Assembly (NCBI GenBank): GCA_046538735.1
Contig: JBKHII010000003.1
Coordinates: forward strand, 38,443-102,442
Length of the DNA: 64,000 nt
From: SLST01 sp046538735
Lineage (GTDB): Bacteria; Spirochaetota; Spirochaetia; DSM-27196; SLST01
Direction of reading: 5' to 3'
The notes below the pieces were generated by a model that worked only from the letters and a program-made list of their open reading frames with translations, had not been told where the DNA came from and searched no databases. The translations under genes were made by a program, and so were the position numbers. Position 1 is the first letter of the stretch; each line of letters starts with the position of its first letter. Shown here one piece after another: positions 7,755 to 16,798 of this stretch.

Positions 7755-7783
7755 TTGCACTTCTCAGGGAACACCCCTATACT
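7755..7783 (+). promoter_or_regulatory. Promoter of the GGDEF/EAL gene, giving a nearly leaderless mRNA
   Basis: TTGCAC (7755-7760), 17-nt spacer, TATACT (7778-7783). Transcription should begin near 7790, only about five bases before the ATG at 7795, and no ribosome-binding sequence precedes that ATG. Confidence 0.65.
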
Positions 7784-7794
7784 GAGCACTGACC

Positions 7795-9873
7795 ATGGAA
7801 CAAGATCGAATCCTCATCGTTGAGGATGAGCGAATCATAGCCCTCGATCTCAAGCGCAGACTCGAGCGGTTCGGCTATCACGTGGTAGGCACGGCGTCCG
7901 AGGCCGACGAGGCGATCGAGCTCGCGCGTCGCGAGCTCCCGGATCTCGTCCTCATGGACATCATGCTGTCCGGCGGATCGGACGGAATCGCGGCGGCTAC
8001 CGAGATCCGGAAGCAACTCCGCATCCCGGTGGTGTTTCTGACGGCGTACGCCGATGACACGACGATTCAGCGAGCGAAGATCGCCGAACCGGTCGGCTAC
8101 GTGCTGAAGCCGTTCAAGGAGCGCGAGCTCCACACCACGATCGACATCGGCCTGTACAAGAGCCGCGTGGACCGGGAGCTGCTGCGTCAGGAGCGGCTCT
8201 TCTCTTCGATCCTCCGGAGCGCCGGCGACGCAATCGTCGCGACGAACGCGCAGGGAATCATCCAGTTCATGAACCCGGTCGCGGAGACGCTGACGGGATG
8301 GCGCGAGGACGAGGCGAGAGGCACGGAGATCAACGCGGTCGTGTCGCTGGTCGCGGACACGACCGACGAGACCGTGACGATACCGGTCGCCCCGGATCTC
8401 CAGGGACGCGGAGCCCGCGTATTCGAGTCGGTCTATCTCCAGAACAAGTTCGGTGCCCGCATTCACATCGAGGGCAGCGTCGCGGAGATCCGAGGCGACC
8501 GCGGCGAGTTCGAGGGGCTTACCCTCGCCTTCCACGACATCACGGATATCAAGCGCCTCAACGAAACGGTGAGTTACCAAGCGAGCCATGACGCGCTGAC
8601 CGGCCTGATCAACCGCGACGAGTTCGCCACGCGGCTCGAGCGTGTGGCGCAGGCGACCGAACAATCGAACGGCAAGCACACGTTCCTCTACCTTGACATC
8701 GATCAGTTCAAGGTCATCAACGACGTCTGTGGTCATCTCGCCGGAGACGAGCTGCTGTGCCAGACGTCGAACGCGATCCAGGAGTTCATGGACGATGAGA
8801 CGGTAGTCGGCCGGATCGGCGGCGACCAGTTCGGTATCATCGTGATGGACAAAGACGCCGAGACAAGCGCACGGATAGCTCGGGGTCTCGTAGCGCACCT
8901 CAACACCAAGTTCGTCTGGAAAGAGAACAGCTATAACGTCACGGTGAGCGTCGGTGCCGCTCCGATCTCCCGGGGAAACAGTGCGGTCAACGATATCCTC
9001 GCCGCGGGAGACGACGCGTGTACCCTCGTCAAGGAACACGGCGGCAACGGGGTTGAGGTTTACAAAACCTCCGACTTCGTCTTCCTCCGGCGCAAGGGCG
9101 AGATGCAGTGGATCGCGCGGCTCACGGAGGCGATCGAGAACGATCAGTTCGCGCTCTTCCACCAGGTCATCGAGCCGCTGGGACGCGCCGAGGAAGCCGG
9201 TGAGACGAAGTACGAGATCCTCCTCAGGCTTCGCGACGCGGACGGCGGGCTCGTCTCTCCGGGCCAGTTCATAACCGCGGCCGAGCGCTACAAGCTCATG
9301 CCTTCGATCGACCGGTGGGTGGTCGCCGCCGCCTGCCGCTACGTGTCGCTCGCAAAGGATCGCGGTATCGATACGCCGGTGATCTGCGTGAACCTGAGCG
9401 GGGCCTCGCTCGCTGACGACGCGTTCCTCGATCACATCCTGCTGATGTTCGACCGCTACCAGGTCGAGGCATCCGCCTTCTGCCTCGAGATCACGGAGAC
9501 GAGCGCCATCCAGAACTTCAGTCGTGCGATCAGCTTCGTCACCCGGCTCCGCGACGCCGGCGCGACCTTCGCGCTCGACGACTTCGGGAACGGCTTCTCC
9601 TCCTTCTCGTACCTGAAGAGACTGCCCGTCGACTATCTGAAGATCGACGGTTCATTCGTCAAGGATATCGAGCACGATCCGATCGACCTCGCGATGGTGA
9701 AGGCGGTCAACAGCATCGGACACACCATGGGCATGAAGACGATCGCGGAGTACGTCCACAATCACGCGATCCGGGAGATGCTCCGCGACATAGGAGTCGA
9801 CTACGCGCAGGGCTTCGATGTCTCGCGACCGACTCCGCTCCCCCACGCAGAAGAGCTGCTCGCCGGCGACTGA
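7795..9873 (+). CDS. Response regulator with PAS, degenerate GGDEF and EAL domains (c-di-GMP phosphodiesterase)
   Basis: A 692-residue signalling protein. Domains in order: receiver (1-120; acidic Glu10/Asp11, phosphoacceptor Asp55, KPF loop), PAS (about 130-260), GGDEF (about 270-425) and EAL (about 435-690). The GGDEF motif reads GGDQF (342-346), which argues against cyclase activity, though such domains can still bind GTP. The EAL domain has E474-I-L, the NLSG, ETSAI, DDFG and KIDGSF motifs and YAQGF, that is, the known metal-binding and catalytic residues. It should therefore hydrolyse c-di-GMP under control of phosphorylation and a PAS ligand. No histidine kinase is adjacent. Single-gene transcription unit with its own promoter. 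Confidence 0.9.
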   Translation: MEQDRILIVEDERIIALDLKRRLERFGYHVVGTASEADEAIELARRELPDLVLMDIMLSGGSDGIAAATEIRKQLRIPVVFLTAYADDTTIQRAKIAEPVGYVLKPFKERELHTTIDIGLYKSRVDRELLRQERLFSSILRSAGDAIVATNAQGIIQFMNPVAETLTGWREDEARGTEINAVVSLVADTTDETVTIPVAPDLQGRGARVFESVYLQNKFGARIHIEGSVAEIRGDRGEFEGLTLAFHDITDIKRLNETVSYQASHDALTGLINRDEFATRLERVAQATEQSNGKHTFLYLDIDQFKVINDVCGHLAGDELLCQTSNAIQEFMDDETVVGRIGGDQFGIIVMDKDAETSARIARGLVAHLNTKFVWKENSYNVTVSVGAAPISRGNSAVNDILAAGDDACTLVKEHGGNGVEVYKTSDFVFLRRKGEMQWIARLTEAIENDQFALFHQVIEPLGRAEEAGETKYEILLRLRDADGGLVSPGQFITAAERYKLMPSIDRWVVAAACRYVSLAKDRGIDTPVICVNLSGASLADDAFLDHILLMFDRYQVEASAFCLEITETSAIQNFSRAISFVTRLRDAGATFALDDFGNGFSSFSYLKRLPVDYLKIDGSFVKDIEHDPIDLAMVKAVNSIGHTMGMKTIAEYVHNHAIREMLRDIGVDYAQGFDVSRPTPLPHAEELLAGD

Positions 9874-9917
9874 GAGCCACTACGTGCCACTCCGGCCGAT
9901 ATCGCGTAAAGTGAGGC

Positions 9918-12797
9918 ATGCGCAAGACAGCAACCCTCATCCTACTCCTCTGTGCCGGCTTCCTGGCGTATGCCGACGATCTCTCGTGGCGATCGGTGGA
10001 GACCGAGCACTTCTCGTTCATCTACCGCCCCCGGGACCAGTGGGCGGTCGACGAGTTGGTCACCTTCGCCGAAGACGTCTACGACGACGTCACCGGCTTC
10101 TTCGATAGCGCGCCGCCACGCATCCCCGTGCTCCTCTTCGGCGAGACCGACCTCGCGAACGGCTACTACTCCCCCGCGCCGCCGCAGCATGTGGGGCTCT
10201 ATCTCGTCCAGCCGTCGCTTCCGTGGATGGGCGCCCGCACCGAGAGCTGGCTGCGACTCCTGCTCACACACGAGCTCACGCACTTCGTTCACGCGAACTT
10301 CGATCGCGGGGTATTCCACGCGGTCGGTTCGCTCTTCGGACGGAGCCTTACCGGCCTCTCACTCGGTCTCCAGCCGATGTGGACGACCGAAGGGCTCGCC
10401 GTCAACACCGAGACGATCTTCACGGACGGAGGCCGCGGAACGGACCCGTTCTTCGAGATGGAGTACAAGGCGCCGGTGATCGAAGGGCGGCTCTTCTCGC
10501 TCGCGCAAGCCGGTTACAACAGCCATCTCGCGCCGACCGGGCGCTACTACGTGGCGGGTTACTTCATCTGGGAATACCTGCTGCGCGAGTACGGACGCGA
10601 CTACGCGTCCGAGCTGCTCGCCGACGTATCCGGCTTCCCGTTCTTCGGCGTCTGGGGACCGATTCGGAGGACCGCAGGCACCCCGATGGGAGAGATCTAC
10701 GACGAGATCGAGGCCGACCTTGCGCGCAGGTACGCGCGCGCGGCCGAGCGCGAACCGGCCGAGCGAGTATCGCCGGCCGTACGCTCCAACTACTATCTGC
10801 CGACGCAGACCGAGCAGGGTCTCTACCTCTACCGGACGCGTACCGACCGCAGACCGGCTATCGTCCGGTTCGATCCGGAGAGCGGCGAGGAAGCAGTTCT
10901 CGTGGAGATGCCGCTCACCGACCACGCGTCGTGGAGCGCAACCGCGGACGGTGAGACGCTCGCCTTCGCGACGATCTCGGCCAATCGCGCGTTCCCGGAG
11001 GAGCAGGCGGCCTACTCCGACCTCTACCTCTCGGACGTGAGGAGCGACCGCATCACGCAGATCACGACCGGAGGCGGATACTACCATCCCGCCCTTTCGC
11101 CGGACGGCTCGTACGTCGTTGCGGTGGAGCGTATTCACGGGCACCACCGCCTCGTCCGATTCGATCTCGGCGCTCGACCGATCCGCGACGGCGCCGTCGG
11201 CGACCGCAACGTCCTCTGGGAACCCGATCGGGCGCGCCTCCACAGCCCGGCCGTCTCGCCCGACGGCTCGACCGTCGTCGTGGTCGTGAACCAGGGAGGC
11301 TTCCAGCAACTCGCGCTGCTGGAGATCGGCGGCGGGCAGCCGCGACTGCTTCCTCGACCGGAGTCCGGCGTGCCGTACTTCCCGGTCTTTGAGGACGATA
11401 CCACGCTCCTGTACGGAAACGATCGTGGAGGAGAGCTCGCGCTCTACCGGCACGACCTCGAAACCGACAACGTCACCCGCATCGCCACCGACCCGGTGGG
11501 GGTGTATGCCGGCCGACCGGCCGACGGCGAGATCGTCCTCGGGTCGTACACGTCCGACGGCTATACGCTGCGGCGAACACCGGCCGACGGCGGCGCCCAC
11601 GACCCGGCCGAGGTCCCCACGACGGGACCGAGCGCGCTCGAGCGCCACGACTCTCCCCCTGCCGCCGAGTGGCTGCCGTACACACCGCTCCCGGGACCGG
11701 CCCTCTGGTTGCCGGCGTTCGACCTCGCGGGACCGTGGCTCGATTTGATGGGATTCGGCGCGGGCGCGTTCGTCTACGGTGCCGACTACCTCGGACGGAA
11801 CACCTGGCAACTGTCGTCAGTCTATCTACCGGGCTACGGCCAACTCTCGTACGACGCGCTGTGGTCGACCCGGTACGGCCCCTTCGCCTTCCAGACCGGG
11901 GCCCACTCGCGCTACGCCGTGACGGAGACGCTGGAGCAATCGGTCTTGACGACGCTCCACCAGAAACTCTTCCAGCACCACGCCTACGTCGCCTACGACC
12001 TGCTCTCGCGCTCCCGGCTCGGGTCGTCAAACACCATCTCGGTCGGCGCCGGGGCGAATCACCAGCTACTCTACGTCTCCGGGTCGAGCTTCGGCCTCGG
12101 CGGCATCGCGTCCGCGGGCGTATCGCTCGATCTCCACCGTGTCGTCGCGGGCGTGGACCTCACATTTGTGCATACCCCGCTCTCCTCGCAGCAGGCGTAT
12201 CACGCACCCGGCGCGACGAGAGCTACGCTCTCGTTCCTGACTCCGCTCGACCTTCCCGGTTTCTCGCCGCTCGCCCACCGGACGCAGCTTCGGGGGAGCG
12301 GCAACCTCGGGCTCTTCGCAAGCGATCACGTCCTGTCGTTCGACCCGACGGTGAGCTATGCCACGGCGCTCGACTTCGCCGCTCCGGTCGACCTCAGGGG
12401 GTTCGAAGGCCGAACCGCTCACGACGCTTCGCACACGCTCAGGGGACGGTTCCATCTGGCGCTCGACTACAAGACACCGCACCTGCTCGTGGACATTCCG
12501 TTGGCGGCGAGCGTGGGGATCACGGAGTTCGGTCTGGGCCTCTTCGCGGAAGCGACCGGAGGGTATGAGGTCGCGACTCCCGAGTTTGCGCTCGATCGCC
12601 ACGTTTCGTTCGGGGGCGAGCTCACTACGATCCTGACCTACCTGACGGACATCCCGATCACCGTGGGGCTGGCCGTTCGGATCGATGCGGCCGATCCGGG
12701 GTCGTTCGGCGGATGGCGCGACGTTGGATTTTACATCCAATCGGATCTTGTGGAGTCGATTCCGATCGTCCCGCGTTATCTTTCGAACCAGCAATGA
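9918..12797 (+). CDS. Exported zinc-peptidase-like protein with beta-propeller repeats and C-terminal beta-barrel
   Basis: A 959-residue protein with a signal peptide (about 1-19, cleavage after AYA). Residues 30-260 resemble the peptidase MA-like gluzincin fold, with the zinc motif HELTH in LLLTHELTHFVHANF and a likely third ligand Glu in MWTTEGLAV. Residues about 285-560 contain TolB/WD40-like propeller blades (for example YYHPALSPDGSYVVA, LHSPAVSPDGSTVVV). From about 600 on, alternating aromatic beta strands suggest an outer-membrane barrel like that of surface antigen D15 proteins. It could process or bind proteins or glycans at the cell surface; the substrate is unknown. A TAAAGT -10-like hexamer ends five bases before the ATG. 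The next gene overlaps its stop (ATGA). Confidence 0.75.
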   Translation: MRKTATLILLLCAGFLAYADDLSWRSVETEHFSFIYRPRDQWAVDELVTFAEDVYDDVTGFFDSAPPRIPVLLFGETDLANGYYSPAPPQHVGLYLVQPSLPWMGARTESWLRLLLTHELTHFVHANFDRGVFHAVGSLFGRSLTGLSLGLQPMWTTEGLAVNTETIFTDGGRGTDPFFEMEYKAPVIEGRLFSLAQAGYNSHLAPTGRYYVAGYFIWEYLLREYGRDYASELLADVSGFPFFGVWGPIRRTAGTPMGEIYDEIEADLARRYARAAEREPAERVSPAVRSNYYLPTQTEQGLYLYRTRTDRRPAIVRFDPESGEEAVLVEMPLTDHASWSATADGETLAFATISANRAFPEEQAAYSDLYLSDVRSDRITQITTGGGYYHPALSPDGSYVVAVERIHGHHRLVRFDLGARPIRDGAVGDRNVLWEPDRARLHSPAVSPDGSTVVVVVNQGGFQQLALLEIGGGQPRLLPRPESGVPYFPVFEDDTTLLYGNDRGGELALYRHDLETDNVTRIATDPVGVYAGRPADGEIVLGSYTSDGYTLRRTPADGGAHDPAEVPTTGPSALERHDSPPAAEWLPYTPLPGPALWLPAFDLAGPWLDLMGFGAGAFVYGADYLGRNTWQLSSVYLPGYGQLSYDALWSTRYGPFAFQTGAHSRYAVTETLEQSVLTTLHQKLFQHHAYVAYDLLSRSRLGSSNTISVGAGANHQLLYVSGSSFGLGGIASAGVSLDLHRVVAGVDLTFVHTPLSSQQAYHAPGATRATLSFLTPLDLPGFSPLAHRTQLRGSGNLGLFASDHVLSFDPTVSYATALDFAAPVDLRGFEGRTAHDASHTLRGRFHLALDYKTPHLLVDIPLAASVGITEFGLGLFAEATGGYEVATPEFALDRHVSFGGELTTILTYLTDIPITVGLAVRIDAADPGSFGGWRDVGFYIQSDLVESIPIVPRYLSNQQ

Positions 12798-13537
12798 GAA
12801 ACCGAGTACGTATGATCTGCCTGTCGCTCGCGTACTTCGCCCTCGCGACCGCAACCGTAAGCGCGGACGCGCTCTGGGACCGGGCCGTGGAGCTCTTCCG
12901 GCAGTTCGACGACCTGACGGCGGGCCGGATCGATTCGTTCTCCGAGCAGTACAACGGGCGCGGCGATCTCGTCTCGACCGAGGAGGGCGAGTACGCTGTG
13001 TGGGAAGACGAAGACGGAAAGCTCGAGACCCGCATCGTACGCGTGATCGAGAACGGGACGGACATCACCGAGCAACGCCGGAACAACCCCGACTCAAGCG
13101 GCATGCAGTTCGGAGGGAACGGTGGCGACGATGAAGACGGCGAAGACAACGCGTTTGCCGGCCTCCAGCGAAGCCCGTTCGATCCGGAGGAACAAGGCAA
13201 CGTCTCGATCACCGAGACGCGCGACGTTCGCCTCGAAACCGGCGAGCCGGCTCGCCGGTACGATTTCGTGCATACGACCGGCCGCGACACACGGAACGTC
13301 GGGGTCGCCTGGCTCCACGTGGAGACCGGAGAACCGGTGCGTCTCGAGCTCACCGTGGAGCCCCTTCCCCCGTTCGTGAGCGAGTTCTCGATGCTCCAGC
13401 GCTTCGGACGCGACGCGCAGGAGCGCTGGGTACTCCGGGAGATGGAGTTCGTGGGTGCCGGGAGCTTCCTTTTCATCTCGAGACGCGTGGAAAGCAGATT
13501 GGTTTTCTCAGAGTATTTCCGCTCCGAGACGGGCTGA
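12794..13537 (+). CDS. Exported protein of unknown function
   Basis: A 247-residue protein with a signal peptide (MRNRVRMICLSLAYFALATA, probably cut after VSA at about residue 25). The mature part is rich in Glu, Asp and Arg, with a flexible acidic stretch GGNGGDDEDGEDNAF, and then alternating strands such as RRYDFVHTTGRDTRNVGVAW and LRLELTVEPL-like runs. It resembles outer-membrane lipoprotein-sorting folds only loosely, so I assign no function. The ATG at 12794 overlaps the stop of the peptidase/barrel gene and fits the signal peptide; the frame is open upstream but runs through that gene. Probably works with its upstream neighbour at the cell surface. Confidence 0.72.
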   Translation: MRNRVRMICLSLAYFALATATVSADALWDRAVELFRQFDDLTAGRIDSFSEQYNGRGDLVSTEEGEYAVWEDEDGKLETRIVRVIENGTDITEQRRNNPDSSGMQFGGNGGDDEDGEDNAFAGLQRSPFDPEEQGNVSITETRDVRLETGEPARRYDFVHTTGRDTRNVGVAWLHVETGEPVRLELTVEPLPPFVSEFSMLQRFGRDAQERWVLREMEFVGAGSFLFISRRVESRLVFSEYFRSETG

Positions 13538-13552
13538 GTATACTGTCGCCCG

Positions 13553-14110
13553 GTGGATGTGAAACGAATTTACCTCATGGGCATGAAGCACACCGGAAAG
13601 AGCGTACACGGTAAGGCGATCGCCGCCGCGCTGGGAAGGAAGTTCTGCGATACCGACGCGCTGATCCAGGAGCTCGACTCCACGGAGACGGGCATGCGCC
13701 GGACGGTCCGCGACATCTACATCGAGGACGGAGCCGAACGGTTCCACCGGCTCGAGATCGCGGCGTGTCGCCTGGTAACCGAGCGCGAAAGCCGCCTGGT
13801 CGTTGCAACCGGCGGAGGACTCTGCGACAATCCGGAGGCGCTCTCCACGACCGAGGGCTCGCTCCGCGTGCATCTGGTGGACTCGTTGCAGTCGATCGCG
13901 TCGCGGATCTTCCGCCGCGGCATTCCGGCCTTCCTCCACACCTCGGACGAGGCGGTGGCGCGCAGGCGCTTCCGTGCGCTCTACGACCGGAGAACCGTCG
14001 CCTACGACGAGACCGCGGACATACGCGTCGATCTGACCGACCTCTCGATCCAGGAGGCCCAGTCCAGGATCATCAACGCCATCGAGGAGTACCAACGTGC
14101 CGGGAAGTAG
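13553..14110 (+). CDS. aroK: Shikimate kinase
   Basis: A 185-residue P-loop kinase: Walker A GMKHTGKS (about 10-17), shikimate-binding Asp in CDTDALIQ, the ATGGGL motif (about 84-89) and an RR-containing lid region RRRFRALYDRR. It phosphorylates shikimate at the 3-hydroxyl, the fifth step of the chorismate pathway. The final step, chorismate synthase, is encoded immediately downstream with a 14-bp overlap, which supports the call. The Walker A reads GMKHTGKS rather than the usual GxxGxGK(S/T). The GTG start at 13553 lies 8 nt after a TATACT hexamer (13539-13544), so the mRNA should be almost leaderless. Confidence 0.88.
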   Translation: MDVKRIYLMGMKHTGKSVHGKAIAAALGRKFCDTDALIQELDSTETGMRRTVRDIYIEDGAERFHRLEIAACRLVTERESRLVVATGGGLCDNPEALSTTEGSLRVHLVDSLQSIASRIFRRGIPAFLHTSDEAVARRRFRALYDRRTVAYDETADIRVDLTDLSIQEAQSRIINAIEEYQRAGK

Positions 14111-15152
14111 CTTTGGTCACGCGTTTCGGGTGACGACCTTCGGGGAATCACACGGCGGAGCCGTCGGTGTGGTCGTAGACGGGGTTACTCCTCAGCTGGA
14201 GCTCTCGGCCGAAGACGTCCAGGAGCAGCTCGATCGCCGCAAACCGGGGCAGAGTTTTATCACGACCCCGCGAAACGAGCCTGACACGGTCAACATCCTC
14301 TCGGGCGTCTTCGAGGGACGGACGACGGGAACCCCGCTCCTGATGATTCTCTACAACTCGGATGCACAGCCCTCCGCGTACGACGAGATCAAGTCGATGT
14401 TCCGGCCGGGCCACGCCGACTTCACCTACCTCAAGAAGTACGGCATCCGGGACTATCGCGGAAGCGGACGCGCGAGCGGACGAGAAACCGCCGGACGAGT
14501 CGCCGCAGGCGCGGTCGCGCGTAAGCTGCTGCGACGGAGGGGCGTCTCGGTCGTCGCGTATACGCTTCGTGCGGCAGGAATCCAGTGTGAGCGCTACGAC
14601 CCGGATCAGATCGAGAACAACATGCTTCGCGCGTGCGACCCGGACGCCGCCGAACGGATGTTGGAGCGGATCGCCGAGATCAAGGAGCGCGAGGACAGCG
14701 TGGGCGGAGTCGTGGAGTGCCGTGTCTCCGGCGTTGAGCCGGGAATCGGCGAGCCGGTCTTTGATAAGCTGGACGCGGAGCTGGCCCACGCGATGCTCAG
14801 CGTGGGCGCGGTCAAGGGGATCGAGTTCGGCGCCGGCTTCGCGGCGGCGGACATGACCGGCAGCGAGCACAACGACGAGATGGGAGCCGGAGGCTTCCTC
14901 ACGAACAACGCCGGAGGAATCGTGGGAGGCATATCCTCGGGAGCGGAGATCGTCTTCCGGGTGGCGGTGAAGCCGGTCAGCTCGATCTCAAGAGAGCAGC
15001 GGACCGTTGACGTGGACGGAAAGGAACGGACGATTCGCACCGAGGGCAGACACGACGCATGCATCTGTCCGCGAATCGTCCCGGTGGTTGAAGCTATGGC
15101 CTGCCTCGTGATCGAAGACCACTACAAGCGGCAGGCAGCGCTGTTCGCGTAG
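14097..15152 (+). CDS. aroC: Chorismate synthase
   Basis: A 351-residue enzyme with the family signatures GESHGGAVGVVVDG at the N-terminus, RPGHADFTYLKKYGIRDYRGSGRASGRET in the middle (two adjoining conserved blocks) and GGISSGAEIVFRVAVKP near residue 285. It converts 5-enolpyruvylshikimate 3-phosphate to chorismate using reduced FMN. Translation starts at GTG 14097 inside the end of aroK, giving coupled expression of the two pathway enzymes. The gene ends 36 nt before the rubredoxin gene on the other strand, with a hairpin between them. Length is normal for the short bacterial form. Confidence 0.96.
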   Translation: MPGSSFGHAFRVTTFGESHGGAVGVVVDGVTPQLELSAEDVQEQLDRRKPGQSFITTPRNEPDTVNILSGVFEGRTTGTPLLMILYNSDAQPSAYDEIKSMFRPGHADFTYLKKYGIRDYRGSGRASGRETAGRVAAGAVARKLLRRRGVSVVAYTLRAAGIQCERYDPDQIENNMLRACDPDAAERMLERIAEIKEREDSVGGVVECRVSGVEPGIGEPVFDKLDAELAHAMLSVGAVKGIEFGAGFAAADMTGSEHNDEMGAGGFLTNNAGGIVGGISSGAEIVFRVAVKPVSSISREQRTVDVDGKERTIRTEGRHDACICPRIVPVVEAMACLVIEDHYKRQAALFA

Positions 15153-15153
15153 C

Positions 15154-15182
15154 GCGACGGTGCTCTCACGAGCTCCCGTCGC
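15154..15182. terminator. Bidirectional stem-loop between aroC and the rubredoxin gene
   Basis: GCGACGG (15154-15160) pairs with CCGTCGC (15176-15182). Inside, GCTC (15162-15165) pairs with GAGC (15170-15173) around a TCAC loop. It lies between two converging genes and may end transcription from both sides. No T run is present. Confidence 0.45.
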
Positions 15183-15188
15183 CCGGAT

Positions 15189-15350
15189 CTACTCTTCCGG
15201 CGAGAAGTCTTCCTTCAGGGCGCCGCACATCGGACAAACCCAATCCTCGGGAAGATCGGCGAACGCCGTTCCGGGCTCGATACCGCCGTCCGGATCGCCT
15301 TCGGCCGGATCGTAGATATAGCCACACACGTTGCATACATACTTCTGCAT
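15189..15350 (-). CDS. Rubredoxin
   Basis: A 53-residue protein with the two rubredoxin iron knuckles CNVCGYIYDP (Cys6, Cys9) and CPMCGALKEDF (Cys39, Cys42) and the typical EPGTAFADLPEDWVC segment. It carries one electron on a single iron bound by four cysteines. The start at 15350 is set by AAGGAGT eight bases upstream and by the family length (52-54); the frame is open upstream without similarity. In anaerobes rubredoxins serve oxygen and peroxide reductases; no such partner lies nearby. Confidence 0.96.
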   Translation of the reverse strand: MQKYVCNVCGYIYDPAEGDPDGGIEPGTAFADLPEDWVCPMCGALKEDFSPEE

Positions 15351-15409
15351 CTTCGGAACTCCTTCCTGATCTCTTCGCGGATACAGTTTCCCACCCAATG
15401 TAGTGAAAT

Positions 15410-16240
15410 TCACGCCGATCGTGGACCTAAGGCCGAGTCGAGCCACGCGGTTTCATCCAGCATCGGGTGAATCCCCGGCCTCGTGAGCGCGAAGTCGTAA
15501 CGCACGGGGTCTCCCGGAGCGATCGCGCGCATCGCGTCGGTGATCCCCCGGGTCACCGCGAGCGTCGCCTGCTTTCGGGTGGTCAGCCCGAGCCGCCGCG
15601 CGACTGTGAGCACGTGCGCGTCCACCGGGACGAGGAGCGCCTCGGGACCGATACACGACCAGCCACCGGGGTCGATCTCGTCGCGGCGCACCATCCAGCG
15701 AGCGTAGAGCAGCAGACGTTTGCAGGCGCTCCGACGATCGATGCGCGGCAACAGGATGGAACGGTCGAGTCTCCCGTTGGATCCCTCAACGACCGCTCGT
15801 ACAAGCGCCTCCAGCCCCGCAAGCAGCCCGTCGCGGCCGCCCGCAGCCGTCAGACCGGTGGCGAAGCACCGTTCGACCGAGCCGTACGAGCGCAGCACCT
15901 CCCTGATGCCAAGGAGCAACCCTGCCAACTGGTCGGCATCGAAGAAACGGTAGCGGAAGCCGTCCGACACACGGAGCACCTCGGACTCGGTCCGCTTCTC
16001 GAGCGCCGCCGCCGGCGACGCACCGCCCGGGGCGAGACGGACGAGGACCCGGCGTACCGCGGCGAGGATTGCGTTGACGCGACCAAGCGCGAGGCTCGAG
16101 GCGATCAGCCCCACTACTTCACGATCCGCCGGCGAGTCGTACTCGCGCACGATCTCGAGCGGATCCGGTGAGATGTACCGCGGGCGGTGAAATGCGGCGT
16201 AGGCGCGTTCGCAGATGCGCCGGAGCTCGACGGGAGACAA
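15410..16240 (-). CDS. TIGR02757/DUF2400 family protein
   Basis: About 276 residues. The conserved blocks PRYISPDPLEIVREY, DREVVGLIASSLALGRV, RFFDADQLAGLL, ACKRLLLYARWMVRRD and VPVDAHVLTVARRLGL identify the DUF2400 (TIGR02757) family. Its HhH-like helical fold resembles DNA glycosylases but its function is not established. The frame is open to 16315, but the codons at the first family-like residues are not starts; TTG at 16240 follows AGGAGGT by 10 nt and lies 2 nt after the upstream stop, so I prefer it. It forms a two-gene operon with the membrane protein at 16243-16770. Confidence 0.85.
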   Translation of the reverse strand: MSPVELRRICERAYAAFHRPRYISPDPLEIVREYDSPADREVVGLIASSLALGRVNAILAAVRRVLVRLAPGGASPAAALEKRTESEVLRVSDGFRYRFFDADQLAGLLLGIREVLRSYGSVERCFATGLTAAGGRDGLLAGLEALVRAVVEGSNGRLDRSILLPRIDRRSACKRLLLYARWMVRRDEIDPGGWSCIGPEALLVPVDAHVLTVARRLGLTTRKQATLAVTRGITDAMRAIAPGDPVRYDFALTRPGIHPMLDETAWLDSALGPRSA

Positions 16241-16242
16241 GC

Positions 16243-16770
16243 CTATCCGGACCTCCTGCCCAGATGCGCGAAGATGAGCACGAGACCTACGATCACGAGC
16301 AGGACGGGCCACCACACGGCGACGAACGACGAGAAGTCTACGCGCACGAGCTCGAGCGAGAACGGCAGGAATATCAGAGAGAGGATCGTCATCGCGCCGC
16401 CGGGCACGGTGAACGTCACGCGCGACGCGCCCTGCTTGCGAAACCCGTACGCGAGAAAGGCGACGCCGATTACGGTCATGAAGAGCGGCCAGATCCTGCC
16501 CAGTTCGACCTGCAGCGCGGTCGCGGCGAGCAACAGAATCAGACCGGCGAGCAGCAGGCTGGTCCCTATGAAGACGTAGTAGTCCGGCCCGGATTGAAAG
16601 ACCCGGAAGTAGAGAAGCACCAGGCCGACGATGATCGGCACCAGCGGCCAGAGGCTGATGAAACGGTGCAGGTAGCCCGCCGTCCAGAGCAGCAGAACGC
16701 CTCCGAAGAGGACGAAGAAGACGCCGATGATGGCCAGCTTGTTCGGAAACCGCGGCGACCTTTCTTGCAT
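16243..16770 (-). CDS. Membrane protein with about six transmembrane segments
   Basis: A 175-residue, very hydrophobic protein with paired helices (KLAIIGVFFVLFGGVLLLW, LVPIIVGLVLLYF, FIGTSLLLAGLILLLAAT, IWPLFMTVIGVAFLAYGF, FVAVWWPVLLVIVGLVLIF). The repeated WPLxPIIVG and WWPVLLVIVGL pattern is like the LiaI/LiaF-type transmembrane region (DUF5668), usually found in envelope-stress proteins. No soluble C-terminal domain follows. The function is unknown. Its ATG at 16770 is only a few bases after minus-strand -10-like sequences (GATACT 16784-16779, TATGAT 16779-16774), and no ribosome site is seen. Confidence 0.72.
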   Translation of the reverse strand: MQERSPRFPNKLAIIGVFFVLFGGVLLLWTAGYLHRFISLWPLVPIIVGLVLLYFRVFQSGPDYYVFIGTSLLLAGLILLLAATALQVELGRIWPLFMTVIGVAFLAYGFRKQGASRVTFTVPGGAMTILSLIFLPFSLELVRVDFSSFVAVWWPVLLVIVGLVLIFAHLGRRSG

Positions 16771-16798
16771 GGAATCATAGTATCGATTCCATCGCCCA

